Part shown: positions 16,801 to 25,752 of the stretch, one piece after another
How positions within the stretch are numbered: the stretch's first letter is position 1
How the letters are laid out: each line of letters opens with the position of its first letter
Assembly (NCBI RefSeq): GCF_900323545.1
Contig: NZ_OOHN01000008.1
Coordinates: 2,620,460 to 2,684,459, forward strand
Length of the DNA stretch: 64,000 nucleotides
Direction of reading: 5' to 3'
Source: Actinomyces sp. Marseille-P3109
GTDB lineage: Bacteria; Actinomycetota; Actinomycetes; Actinomycetales; Actinomycetaceae
Program-made: the position numbers and the translations under genes
The notes under the pieces: generated by a model
Databases searched by the model: none
What the model was told of the DNA's origin: nothing
Seen by the model: only the letters and a program-made list of their open reading frames with translations

Positions 16801-18396
16801 ATGTCAGTCCCCGGCTATCCCGCATACTCCACGCCCCCTGCCTCTTCCGCCTATCCTCCGCGTCCGACTACCGCCGTCGGAACGGGGCCGTCCTATCCGG
16901 CGCCGATGCCATCGGTCCCTGACGGCGTCGCCCCCCTCGCCCCAGCGAGTCCGGTTCCTTCGATGGCGGCGTCCCTGTCGCAGTCGCAACGCCGGGCCCT
17001 GGAGGTAACCCTCGCGGTCCTGCGCTCCGCGGGCCTGTTCGCCCTGTGTTTCCTGGGGGTCGTCATTGCGCTGGGATCGCGTTTCGCTCATGAGCAGGTC
17101 CTCAAGGAGAGTCACCCACTCCTCGACGCCGCCGGAATCCTGATGGGGCTGGTGCTCCTCGTGGCGGTCTTCCTACGCCGGCGCTGGCCGGTGACGATCA
17201 CGGTCGGCTCGGCGCTCGCGGGCATCGCGGCCGCCCTGGACACCACGTTGGGACTCATCGCCTTCACCACCGTGGTGCGTCGGGCCCGCTCCCTGCGTGA
17301 CCCCGTGCCCTGGGCCACGGGCGTGCTGCTGGTCATCGGCACCCTTGTGGCGCTCTTCCGCGACGCGAGTTACGGCTCCACCGGGAACTCGATGATCGGC
17401 AATCTCACCTCCGGATCCCCCGACCCGCATGTCATCACACGCGTCTCGACGCCGCAGGTGCTGTTCCTCACGATGGTGGCGATGGCCCTGCCGATCGCCG
17501 TCGGACTGTGGCTGCGCGCGCGTGACGGGGAGAAGGAGGCGCGGCGCCGGGCCCGGGAGGCCGCCGACGCCTCGGCCCGCGCAGAGCGCACCGCCCAGGA
17601 GCAGACCCGAACCTCGACCCGTCTGGCGGACACCGTCAGCCTGCAGGCCGAGCGCGAGCGGGTGGCCCGCGAGGTGCACGACGGACTCGGCCACCGCCTC
17701 TCACTGCTCGCCCTTCACGCCGCCGCCCTCGAGCAAGGGGTGCTGGCGACGTCGGACTCGCAGGACGGCTCGGCTCCGGCGGGCACCTCGGATAAGGATG
17801 ATCCCCGGGCCGCCGCCCAGCGTGTGCGGGAGGAGGCCCAGGGTGCCATGCGGGACCTGCGCTCCCTGCTCGCCGTGCTGCGTGAGCCGGTGGGCGCGTC
17901 CGAGCCCGCCCCGCGACTGGAGGACCTCAAGGAGGTCGTGGACGGAGTACTCGCCGCCCGCCAGCCGCTGAGCTCATCGATCTACCTCGATCGCGCCTCC
18001 GAGGCCGACGAGGTGCTCTCCCGCGCCGTCTACCGGATCGTCCAGGAGTCGCTGACCAACGCCCGCAAGCACTCACCCGGCATGAGCGTCCAGCTGCGCG
18101 TCGAGGGAGGGCCGGAGGCCGGCATCGACATCACCTGCGCCAACCAGATCCCCCGTCAGGAACGGGCAACCGAGCAGGGCGCCCAGGCTTCCAGCACGCC
18201 CCCTGCCGACGACGTCGGCTCCGGGGCCGGATCCGGGGCCGGCGACTCCCAGGGCGGCTCCGGCCTGAGAGGTATGGCCCGGCGGGCGGAGATCTGCGGA
18301 GGCACGTTCCACGCCGGCCCCGACGGCCGCGGCAGGTTCGTGGTGAGCGCGCACCTGCCCTGGCGCTCCGCGGACTCCCGCCAAACCGGCCGCTGA
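16801..18396 (+). CDS. Sensor histidine kinase, NarL/HisKA_3 type
   Basis: A membrane kinase of 531 residues. A Pro/Ser/Tyr-rich cytoplasmic N-terminus (residues 1-60) precedes about five hydrophobic segments (residues 72-240) and a short coiled coil. The HisKA_3 box RVAREVHDGLGHRLSLL follows, with phospho-acceptor His293. The HATPase part has an N-box (VQESLTNARKHSPG) and a late G-box (GSGLRGMARRAEICGG) after a Gly/Ala/Ser insertion. The signal is unknown; the sensing part is mostly membrane-embedded. The partner regulator gene starts 126 bases downstream. Translation is probably leaderless. Confidence 0.88.
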   Translation: MSVPGYPAYSTPPASSAYPPRPTTAVGTGPSYPAPMPSVPDGVAPLAPASPVPSMAASLSQSQRRALEVTLAVLRSAGLFALCFLGVVIALGSRFAHEQVLKESHPLLDAAGILMGLVLLVAVFLRRRWPVTITVGSALAGIAAALDTTLGLIAFTTVVRRARSLRDPVPWATGVLLVIGTLVALFRDASYGSTGNSMIGNLTSGSPDPHVITRVSTPQVLFLTMVAMALPIAVGLWLRARDGEKEARRRAREAADASARAERTAQEQTRTSTRLADTVSLQAERERVAREVHDGLGHRLSLLALHAAALEQGVLATSDSQDGSAPAGTSDKDDPRAAAQRVREEAQGAMRDLRSLLAVLREPVGASEPAPRLEDLKEVVDGVLAARQPLSSSIYLDRASEADEVLSRAVYRIVQESLTNARKHSPGMSVQLRVEGGPEAGIDITCANQIPRQERATEQGAQASSTPPADDVGSGAGSGAGDSQGGSGLRGMARRAEICGGTFHAGPDGRGRFVVSAHLPWRSADSRQTGR

Positions 18397-18522
18397 CCCG
18401 CCCGGGCCTCGGGAGATATCGGCGAGGGCGCTGGCCAGCCGGCCTGAAGAAACAGTGCGCCTGGGCCGTAGGGATGGTGTACCTGGCGGCGCGCGCACCT
18501 AGGCTGGCCCCGTGCCCCACCC

Positions 18523-19239
18523 GTGCCACCGGTGTCCCCTGTCCGCATCATCCTCGTCGACGACGACCCGCTCACCCGCGCCGCCATCAAGCCGCTCCTG
18601 CGGCCGAGAGAGGACTACGTGGTGGTCGCCGAGGCCGGAGACGGCCGTCAGGCGATCGACGCCGTCGGTCGCGTCGAGGCCGACATCGTGCTCATGGACC
18701 TGGGCATGCCCGTCATGGACGGGATCGAGGCCACGCGCCAGATCTGCCGGGCGCCGCGCCACCCCCACGTCGTGGCCCTGACCACCTGGGACGTGGACGA
18801 CGCCGTCGTGCGGGTCATCGAGGCCGGCGCCGTGGGGTACCTGCTCAAGTACTCCGCCTCCGAGGAGCTCGACGCCGGGCTGCGCCGGGTCATGGCGGGC
18901 GAGTCCGTCCTGTCCCCGGGGGCGCTGGCCGAGCTCCTGCGGTACGTGCGCTCCCAACCGACAGCCGCGGCCCCGGTGGCGGCGGCCTACGACGCCCGTG
19001 CCGAGGAGCGCGGGCGTGCCGTGGCGCAGGCCAGGCAGGCCGCGGCCGGGCTCAGCAGGCGGGAACTGGACGTCATCGCGGCCGCCGCCGAGGGGCTGAC
19101 CACCGAGGAGATCGCCAGCAGGCTCTACATCTCGCCCTCCACCGTCAAGACCCACCTGCACAGTGCCCAGGACCGGGTGGGCGCCCGCAACCGGGTGCAC
19201 CTGGCGGTCCTCGCCGAGCGCGCCGGCCTGCTGGGGTGA
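18523..19239 (+). CDS. NarL/FixJ family response regulator
   Basis: A regulator of 238 residues. The receiver domain has the acidic pocket (VDDDP), phospho-acceptor Asp59 in VLMDLGMP and the switch lysine in GYLLKYS. The C-terminal LuxR-type HTH is at about 172-235 (LSRRELDVIAAAAEG, then STVKTHLHSAQDRVGARNRV). It pairs with the kinase upstream. The start is either GTG 18523 or the in-frame GTG 18532. A TAGGCT box at 18500-18505 would start transcription near 18512, giving a very short leader and possibly a separate promoter from the kinase. Targets are unknown; the divergent DUF4352-like gene is a candidate by position. Confidence 0.9.
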   Translation: MPPVSPVRIILVDDDPLTRAAIKPLLRPREDYVVVAEAGDGRQAIDAVGRVEADIVLMDLGMPVMDGIEATRQICRAPRHPHVVALTTWDVDDAVVRVIEAGAVGYLLKYSASEELDAGLRRVMAGESVLSPGALAELLRYVRSQPTAAAPVAAAYDARAEERGRAVAQARQAAAGLSRRELDVIAAAAEGLTTEEIASRLYISPSTVKTHLHSAQDRVGARNRVHLAVLAERAGLLG

Positions 19240-19250
19240 CAGTTATGCAA

Positions 19251-19284
19251 CTGGCCCTTGAGACTGCGACGTCTCAAGGGCCAG
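19251..19284. terminator. Bidirectional hairpin terminator
   Basis: Perfect 14-base arms (CTGGCCCTTGAGAC and its complement) enclose a 6-base loop. The hairpin lies between the convergent response regulator and pknB genes. Confidence 0.85.
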
Positions 19285-19334
19285 CCGTATGAGCGAAGGA
19301 TCAGATCGAGTCCAGAACGGGAGCTCTTCGATGA

Positions 19335-21383
19335 TCAGTTGCCGCCCCCGCCACCAGGAACGGGGTTGGCTGGTTGCTGGTGGCCATTGTCTCCCCCACC
19401 TTTACCCGTGGAGACCGTGAGGTTGACACTCGAACCGGCAGGAACCTGAGTGCCGGCTTTTGGCTCCGTGCCGATGACCTTTCCAGAATCCACCTTGTCG
19501 GAGGACTGCTGGACCTGGGTGCCGACGGTGAGGCCGACATTCCGCAGTTCTTCAGTCGCATCGTCGACTGTTTTCCCGTTGAGATTCGAGGGGACGGTGA
19601 CCATGGCGGTCGGCGTCGGTGTCGGCGTGGCTGCCGCCCCGCTGGAGAAGTGCACGGTGACCGTGTCTCCAGCCGAGGCGCTGGAGCCTGCGGCCGGGTC
19701 GGAGGAGACGGCCTTGCCCTGCTCGACGTCGGCGGAGGTGACGTCGTCGCCCCGCTTGAACTTCAGGCCGGCGTCCTCGATGGTCTTCTTGGCCGTGGCC
19801 TCGTCCTGGCCGGAGACGTCGGGGACGGAGGCTTTACCGGTGGACACCACGAGGTCCACCGTGGTCCCGCGCTCGACGGAGGTGCCCGACGAAGGGTTGG
19901 TGTAGATGACCCGGTCCTTGGCGATCGAGGCGGAGTCCTCCTGGGTGACGTTGCCGGCCTCGAGCCCCGCATTCTTCAGGGCGTCGCGGGCCTCGCTCTG
20001 GGACTTGCCCTCCAGGTCCGGCACCTTGACCATGGCCGAGCCGGTGGAGAAGTGGACGGTGACAGTGGTGCCGGCCTCGACCTTCGTCCCCTTCTCGGGA
20101 TCGGAGGAGACGGCCAGGCCCTCGCTGACGGTGTCGTTGGCGACCTCGTCCTTGGCGAACTTCAGGCCGACGTCCTCGATGGTCTTCCTCGCCGATTCCT
20201 CATCCTGACCACTGACGTCAGGCACGTCCACCTTACTGACGGTGGCGCTCGGCGTCGGGGTCGGCCGGGTGTCGAAGGCGCCGGAGGCCCACCGGCCGGC
20301 GACGACGGCCAGGGCCACGAACAGCAGGAACACGAGGATCCAGATCCAGGCGTGGCTCTTGGGCTTCTCCTCGGGCTCCTCGGCCGCCTTCGCCGCGGGC
20401 GTCGGGGAGGCCCCGGAGGGCACCTGGGCGAAGGCGGAGGTGGGATGGACCGGCTCGGCGGCCGGTGAGGCCATGACCGAGGTGGCCGGGGACCAGGAGT
20501 CGGCGGCCGGAGCGGCCACCGACATGCCCCGCGCGGCCGCCTGGAGATCGGCACGCATATGGGCGGCGTCCTGGTAACGGTCCTCACGGCTCTTGGCCAG
20601 CGACTTGAGGATCACCCGGTCCAGGGACTCGGGGACGTCTGCCGCCAGAGAGGAGGGCCGCTTAGGGATCTCCCGCACGTGCTGGTAGGCAATGGCCACC
20701 GCGGAGTCGCCCTGGAAAGGCGGCTGACCGGTGAGGAGCTCGTAGAGGAGGCATCCGGTGGAATACAGGTCCGAGCGGGCGTCCACGGACTCGCCGCGGG
20801 CCTGCTCCGGTGAGAGGTACTGGGCGGTGCCCACCACCGTGTGGGTCTGGGTCACCGTCGAGGCGGAGTCCTCGATGGCGCGCGCGATGCCGAAGTCCAT
20901 GACCTTCACCGCGCCGGTGGAGGTCAGCATGATGTTTCCGGGCTTGATGTCGCGGTGGACGATGCCCACCCGGTGGGAGTACTCCAGGGCGTCCAGGACG
21001 CCGGAGACGATCTCCACCGCCTCCGGGATCGGAACGGCCTCGCCCTCGCTGAGGAGCTCACGGACGGTGTGCCCCTCCACATACTCCATGACGATGTAGG
21101 GGACGGTGCGGCTGGCGCCGCCGGGTTGAAGGAGCTCCTCCTCGCCGGAGTCGTAGACGGCGACGACGGCGGGGTGGTTGAGCGCGGCTGCGGACTGGGC
21201 CTCGCGGCGGAAACGGGCTTGGAAGGTCGGGTCGCCGGCGATGTCGGAACGCAGCAACTTGATGGCCACGACCCGCGACAAGCGGGTGTCGTAGCCGAGG
21301 TGCACCTCTGCCATACCACCACGTCCGATGAGGTCGCGGATCTCATAACGGCCCGCGAGGACCTGGGGGAACTGACTGGTCAC
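19335..21383 (-). CDS. pknB: Ser/Thr protein kinase PknB with four PASTA domains
   Basis: A membrane kinase of 682 residues that couples muropeptide or lipid II sensing to cell-wall synthesis and division. The kinase domain (residues 12-275) has the Gly loop GRGGMAEV, Lys42, HRDIKPGN (Asp145) and DFG at 163-165, with a Thr-rich activation loop. One membrane segment (WILVFLLFVALAVVAGRW) precedes four extracellular PASTA repeats and a Gly/Asn-rich end. It starts with GTG behind AAGGAGGTACT and overlaps pknA by four bases. It is the last gene of the fhaA-to-pknB operon, the standard actinobacterial order. Confidence 0.95.
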   Translation of the reverse strand: MTSQFPQVLAGRYEIRDLIGRGGMAEVHLGYDTRLSRVVAIKLLRSDIAGDPTFQARFRREAQSAAALNHPAVVAVYDSGEEELLQPGGASRTVPYIVMEYVEGHTVRELLSEGEAVPIPEAVEIVSGVLDALEYSHRVGIVHRDIKPGNIMLTSTGAVKVMDFGIARAIEDSASTVTQTHTVVGTAQYLSPEQARGESVDARSDLYSTGCLLYELLTGQPPFQGDSAVAIAYQHVREIPKRPSSLAADVPESLDRVILKSLAKSREDRYQDAAHMRADLQAAARGMSVAAPAADSWSPATSVMASPAAEPVHPTSAFAQVPSGASPTPAAKAAEEPEEKPKSHAWIWILVFLLFVALAVVAGRWASGAFDTRPTPTPSATVSKVDVPDVSGQDEESARKTIEDVGLKFAKDEVANDTVSEGLAVSSDPEKGTKVEAGTTVTVHFSTGSAMVKVPDLEGKSQSEARDALKNAGLEAGNVTQEDSASIAKDRVIYTNPSSGTSVERGTTVDLVVSTGKASVPDVSGQDEATAKKTIEDAGLKFKRGDDVTSADVEQGKAVSSDPAAGSSASAGDTVTVHFSSGAAATPTPTPTAMVTVPSNLNGKTVDDATEELRNVGLTVGTQVQQSSDKVDSGKVIGTEPKAGTQVPAGSSVNLTVSTGKGGGDNGHQQPANPVPGGGGGN

Positions 21384-22507
21384 AGTACCTCCTTGACAGG
21401 GATGCTCAGCATCAAGGCTGGCATGACCTGATGCGCATGGGCAAGCGTACCCGTGCTGTGCAGGGTGATGACGACGAGGGCCAGGATGAGGACCCTCAGG
21501 GTCAGCAGGTTGAGACCGAGGAAGGACCGGCCCGAGGCGTGCCGGGCGGTGCGCGACGGCGTCGGCTCCTCGGCGGCGTGACGGCCGGGACGCACCGCGG
21601 CCGGCTGCGGCAGCTCGCGGGTCTGCGGACCGCGCCGACCGGTGGACTCCCAGCTGAGCGCCTCACGGGGATCCCAGGAGTCCGTGGGCAGGTTCACGAC
21701 TGCCCGGTCCAGGGCGCGGGCCACCTCGCGAGCCGAGTGCGGTCGGTCGGCCGGCTTCTTGGCGAGCAGCTTGAGGACGATCGCCTGCACCTGCGGCGGG
21801 ACGGCGTCGGGAAGGGCGGGGACCTCCTCATTGACGTGAGCGAAGGCGATGTCCACCTGGGTGGCACCGCTGAAGGGACGGCGCCCCACCAGGGCCTCGT
21901 AGGCGATGATGCCCAGCCCGTAGAGGTCGCCGGCCGGGGTGGCCATGTTGCCCATGGCCTGCTCGGGGGCGAGGTACTGGGCGGTGCCCATGACCATGCC
22001 CGAGGCCGTCAGCGGGCGCTGGTTGATGCCGGTGGAGATGCCGAAGTCAGTGAGCTTGGCCAGGCCCTCGCGGTTGATGAGGATATTGGAGGGCTTGACG
22101 TCTCGGTGGACGACGCCGGAGTCGTGGACGACCTGGAGGGCGCGGGCCACCTGCGCCAGGATCGGCAGGATCTCGGCGGGGGACAGAGTGCCCTTCTCGG
22201 CGATGATGTCGGACAGGGCACGGCCCTGGACGAGCTCCATGATGAGCCAGCCGGTGCCGTCCTTCTCCCCGGAGTCCAGGACGACGGCGAGGTTGGGGTG
22301 GCGCAGGCCCTGGGAGTTCTTGGCCTCCGCGCGCAGACGGGACAGGAAGATCTCGTCCCCGGTCAGCTCGGGCCGCAGGATCTTGGCGGCCACGGCCCTG
22401 CCCGAGCGCAGGTCGGTGGCGCGCCACACCTGGCCCATGCCGCCCAGGGCGATCTGCTCCACGAGCTCGTAGCGGCCCTGGAGCTGGAGTCCGGCGAATG
22501 GCTTCAC
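21380..22507 (-). CDS. pknA: Ser/Thr protein kinase PknA
   Basis: A kinase of 375 residues with a complete catalytic domain (IALGGMGQVW, HRDVKPSN, DFGIST, then GTAQYLAPEQA). A charged, Pro-rich juxtamembrane linker follows. There is one hydrophobic segment near the C-terminus (LLTLRVLILALVVITL) and only a short outer tail, so no extracellular sensor domain. In mycobacteria PknA and PknB phosphorylate each other and proteins of growth and division; that role is inferred here from the identical operon. The ATG overlaps the pbpA stop by four bases, and the stop overlaps the pknB GTG by four bases. Confidence 0.93.
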   Translation of the reverse strand: MKPFAGLQLQGRYELVEQIALGGMGQVWRATDLRSGRAVAAKILRPELTGDEIFLSRLRAEAKNSQGLRHPNLAVVLDSGEKDGTGWLIMELVQGRALSDIIAEKGTLSPAEILPILAQVARALQVVHDSGVVHRDVKPSNILINREGLAKLTDFGISTGINQRPLTASGMVMGTAQYLAPEQAMGNMATPAGDLYGLGIIAYEALVGRRPFSGATQVDIAFAHVNEEVPALPDAVPPQVQAIVLKLLAKKPADRPHSAREVARALDRAVVNLPTDSWDPREALSWESTGRRGPQTRELPQPAAVRPGRHAAEEPTPSRTARHASGRSFLGLNLLTLRVLILALVVITLHSTGTLAHAHQVMPALMLSIPVKEVL

Positions 22508-24006
22508 TGATCCACCGCCGCGTCGATGACCTGGGCGGCGACGGGGCCGGCCACCTTGCCGCCGGTGGCGCCGTCCTGGGTCTCGGCATTGCCGTCGAGC
22601 ACGACGGCGAGCGCCATCTGGGGCTTGTTGATGTCCGTTCCGGCGAAGCCCACGAACCAGGTGGTGGGACCGCTGTCCGATCCGGTCTCAGCAGTACCGG
22701 TCTTACCGGCCACCTGGACCCCGGCGACCTGGGCGCTCGTGCCCGTGCCCTCGGCGACGGCGGTCTGCATGAGGGAGGTCAGGGACTTGGCGGTGGCGGA
22801 GTCGATCGGGGTGCGGGCCTCCTTCTTGGAGGTGGTGCTGATCTCGTTGAGGTCAGGGTCCAACGTGCGCGAGACCAGGTAAGGGGTCATCTGCTCCCCG
22901 TTGTTGGCCACGGTGGCGGCCACCATCGCCATCATCATCGGGGTCGCCTGCACCGACGCCTGGCCGATGCCGGCCATCGCGGTCTGCGCCTGCGAGTCGT
23001 TGTCCGGGTAGACCGAGGGGGTCACCTTCAGCGGGATGGACAGGTCTGAACCGAAGCCCCAGTTCTTCGCCTCCTTGGCGAGCTCCTCGTCTCCAACGTC
23101 CATGGCCAGCTGGGCGAAGGGCGTGTTGCAGGACTCGGCGAAGGCGTGGGAGAAGCTGGTCCGTCCGCCGTCACAGGACTCCCCGTTGTAGTTCTCCAAG
23201 GAGTGGCTGGTGCCCGGCAGGGTGATGGTGTCGGGGGCGTCGACCTCGGCGTCCGTCGTGATCTTGCCGGTGCGCAGCGCCGCCGCGGTGGTGATGATCT
23301 TGAAGGTGGACCCCGGAGGGTAGCGGTTGCCAGCGATGGCCCGGTTGTCCAGCGGCCGGGAGGAGTCCTCGCTGAGAGCCGTGTTGGCCTCGTTGGCGGC
23401 GTTCCCGTCACGGGTAGCGAACGCGGACGGGTCGTAGGAGGGCGAGGAGACCATGGCGAGGATGGCCCCGGTGCTGGGATCCAGGGCGACGACGGCGCCC
23501 TCGCGTCCGGCCAGGGCGTCGTAGGCCGCCTCCTGGATCTCCGGCTTGATGGTGAGCTCGACCGCGCCGCCCCTCTGGGAGTCGCCGGTGACAAGGGTCT
23601 TGATCCGCGAGGAGAACAGGGATGGGTCGTCGCCGTTGAGTACGGAGTTGCCCTCCTTCTCCATGCCGGTCATGGAGGCGAAGGCGGGTGAGAAGTAGCC
23701 GGTCACCGGGGCGTAGAGCGGCCCGTTGGCGTAGACCCGCTGGTAGCTCTCCGAGCCTTGGCCGTCGTCGGACTTCTCGGTACTGGCGATGGCGGTGCTT
23801 CCGGCGAGCAGGATCGGGCCGCGCTCGGTGTCGAAGTCCCGTTTTACCGTGCGGCGATTACGTGGATCAGAGTTGAGGGCGCCGTTGGCGGACAGCGGCT
23901 CCCAGACGGCGGGGCGGGCCAGGCCCTGGACGCTGGTGACGGACAGCGACAGCGCGGCGAACATGACCAGCACCAGGAAGGCGACCTGACGGATCTGTCG
24001 ATTCAT
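22504..24006 (-). CDS. pbpA: Class B penicillin-binding protein PbpA
   Basis: A peptidoglycan transpeptidase of 500 residues, anchored by one N-terminal membrane helix (residues 7-28). The transpeptidase motifs are intact: STFK (233-236), SCN (292-294) and KTGTAETG near residue 432. The short N-terminal dimerisation region is typical of actinobacterial PbpA rather than the longer PBP3/FtsI. It works with the adjacent SEDS protein as a polymerase-transpeptidase pair. Its ATG overlaps the stop of the SEDS gene by four bases. Confidence 0.93.
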   Translation of the reverse strand: MNRQIRQVAFLVLVMFAALSLSVTSVQGLARPAVWEPLSANGALNSDPRNRRTVKRDFDTERGPILLAGSTAIASTEKSDDGQGSESYQRVYANGPLYAPVTGYFSPAFASMTGMEKEGNSVLNGDDPSLFSSRIKTLVTGDSQRGGAVELTIKPEIQEAAYDALAGREGAVVALDPSTGAILAMVSSPSYDPSAFATRDGNAANEANTALSEDSSRPLDNRAIAGNRYPPGSTFKIITTAAALRTGKITTDAEVDAPDTITLPGTSHSLENYNGESCDGGRTSFSHAFAESCNTPFAQLAMDVGDEELAKEAKNWGFGSDLSIPLKVTPSVYPDNDSQAQTAMAGIGQASVQATPMMMAMVAATVANNGEQMTPYLVSRTLDPDLNEISTTSKKEARTPIDSATAKSLTSLMQTAVAEGTGTSAQVAGVQVAGKTGTAETGSDSGPTTWFVGFAGTDINKPQMALAVVLDGNAETQDGATGGKVAGPVAAQVIDAAVDQ

Positions 24007-25751
24007 GGTTGCTGCCTCCTGTCGCTGTCGTCAGTGAAACCCGGGGCGCGCGATGAGCGCAGCGTCTCCCCGTCCGGTGCGGTACGCGGTGGGGGCGGCG
24101 CCTCCGGGCTGACGGTGACCGTGCGGGCCGCGTCGTCAAACGCGTTGCCCGGGGACGACGCGGCGGGCGGGAGAGCGTAGCCGTTGGCTGCGCCGGCCGG
24201 CTCGGCTCCGGCGCCGCCGTAGCCTCCGGTGGGACCGTAGCCTCCGGTGGGAGCGTCGGTAGGCGCGTCGTCGACGGCGGCCTCGGCCGGCTCCTCGGCT
24301 CCGGCGTCCTGGACCCGACGGCGCAGAGAGGTTGGCAGCTCGGCGGTGTCGATGATCCGGGGGGCCTGGGTGGCGGGGCGGCGAGCGGCGTCGGACAGGC
24401 GCAGCAGGAGGGCCAGGATGACCCAGTTGGCCAGGAGCGAGGACCCGCCGTAGGCCAGGAAGGGCAGGGTGAGCCCGGTCAGCGGGATGAGTCGGGTCAC
24501 GCCGCCGATGACGACGAAGATCTGCAGGGCGATCGCGAAGGACAGGCCCACGGCCAGGAGCTTGCCGAAGCCGTCGCGCAGCGAGACCGCGGTGCGCAGC
24601 CCCCTCTGAATGAGGACGAGGTAGAGCATGAGGATGGCGAGCGTGCCGGTCAGGCCCAGCTCCTCGCCCAGCGAGGCGAAGATGAAGTCGGAGTTGGCGA
24701 AGGTGACGAGCGTCGGGGAGCCCTTGCCCCAACCGGCGCCCATGAGCCCGCCGGTGGACATGCCGAACATGCCCGTCAGCAGCTGCCAGGAGCCGCCGGC
24801 GGCGTTGTAGACGGCGTTGTCGGTGGCGTGAAGCCAGCCGTTGATGCGCTGCTGGACGTGGTGGAGGTGGGTGGCCGCGAACCAGGCCGCCGGGAGGAAC
24901 AGGGCGGCGCCGATGAGCAGCCAGGAGGGCCGGTCGGTGGCCACGTACAGAACGACGACGAACAGGCCGAACAGGAGGACCGAGGAGCCCAGGTCCTTCT
25001 GGAGGACCAGGACGCAGATGCTCACGCCCCACACGATGAACAGGGGACCGAGGTGCCGGGCGCGGGGCAGGCTCATCCACAGGAACTTGCGACCCGCCAG
25101 GGCCAGGTTGTCGCGGTTGGCCACCAGGTAGGAGGCGAAGAAGACCGCCAGGAGCACCTTGGACAGCTCGGCCGGCTGGAAGCTCATGGGGCCGATCCGG
25201 ATCCAGATCCGGGCCCCGTTGATGCTCTGGCCGATGAAGGGCAGGAAGGGCAGGACGAGGAAGACCAGACCGGACCACATGGCCCAGCGGTCCCATCGTC
25301 GCAGGCGCCGGTAGTCGCGCAGCAGGAAGAGCACGGCGCAGAAGAGGATGACGCCCAGAAGCGTCCAGATGAGCTGCTTGGATCCGACGTAGAACTGCCA
25401 CTGCTCGTTGGCCTCATACGCCAGGTCCAGGCGCTGGATCATGGCCAGGCCGATCCCGTTGAGCGCCACCGCCGCCGGCAGGAGGACCGGGTCGGCCCAC
25501 GGGGCGGTGTAGCGCACCCACAGGTGCATGAGGACGGTCAGACCGAGGAAAGCGCCCCCCAGCATGACGGTCTGCGCGGGGGAGGAGCCGGTGCGGTTGA
25601 GGGCGGTGAGCACGAAGCCGCCCAGGCCGAGAACCAGGGCGAAGCCGAGCAGCACCGCCTCCGCCCACCGGCCCGAGTGCCGCGCGGTGCCGGCGGGCTG
25701 GATCGTCGCAACGCCCGCGGGGGCGCCGAGGGGGCCTGGTGCTCCAGTCAT
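24003..25751 (-). CDS. SEDS family glycosyltransferase FtsW/RodA
   Basis: A polytopic membrane protein of 582 residues that polymerises lipid II into glycan strands. About ten to twelve hydrophobic segments are present. The SEDS signatures include PAELSKVLLAVFFASYLV and GGVTRLIPLTGLTLPFLAYGGSS. A cytoplasmic C-terminal tail of about 120 residues is rich in Pro, Gly and Ala, with a repeated YGPTGGYG-like segment. ATG 25751 was chosen: it lies one base past the pstP stop and behind GAGGGA. Because the partner is PbpA, it is the RodA-type actinobacterial SEDS rather than the dcw-cluster FtsW; the name is left open. Confidence 0.9.
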   Translation of the reverse strand: MTGAPGPLGAPAGVATIQPAGTARHSGRWAEAVLLGFALVLGLGGFVLTALNRTGSSPAQTVMLGGAFLGLTVLMHLWVRYTAPWADPVLLPAAVALNGIGLAMIQRLDLAYEANEQWQFYVGSKQLIWTLLGVILFCAVLFLLRDYRRLRRWDRWAMWSGLVFLVLPFLPFIGQSINGARIWIRIGPMSFQPAELSKVLLAVFFASYLVANRDNLALAGRKFLWMSLPRARHLGPLFIVWGVSICVLVLQKDLGSSVLLFGLFVVVLYVATDRPSWLLIGAALFLPAAWFAATHLHHVQQRINGWLHATDNAVYNAAGGSWQLLTGMFGMSTGGLMGAGWGKGSPTLVTFANSDFIFASLGEELGLTGTLAILMLYLVLIQRGLRTAVSLRDGFGKLLAVGLSFAIALQIFVVIGGVTRLIPLTGLTLPFLAYGGSSLLANWVILALLLRLSDAARRPATQAPRIIDTAELPTSLRRRVQDAGAEEPAEAAVDDAPTDAPTGGYGPTGGYGGAGAEPAGAANGYALPPAASSPGNAFDDAARTVTVSPEAPPPPRTAPDGETLRSSRAPGFTDDSDRRQQP

Positions 25752-25752
25752 C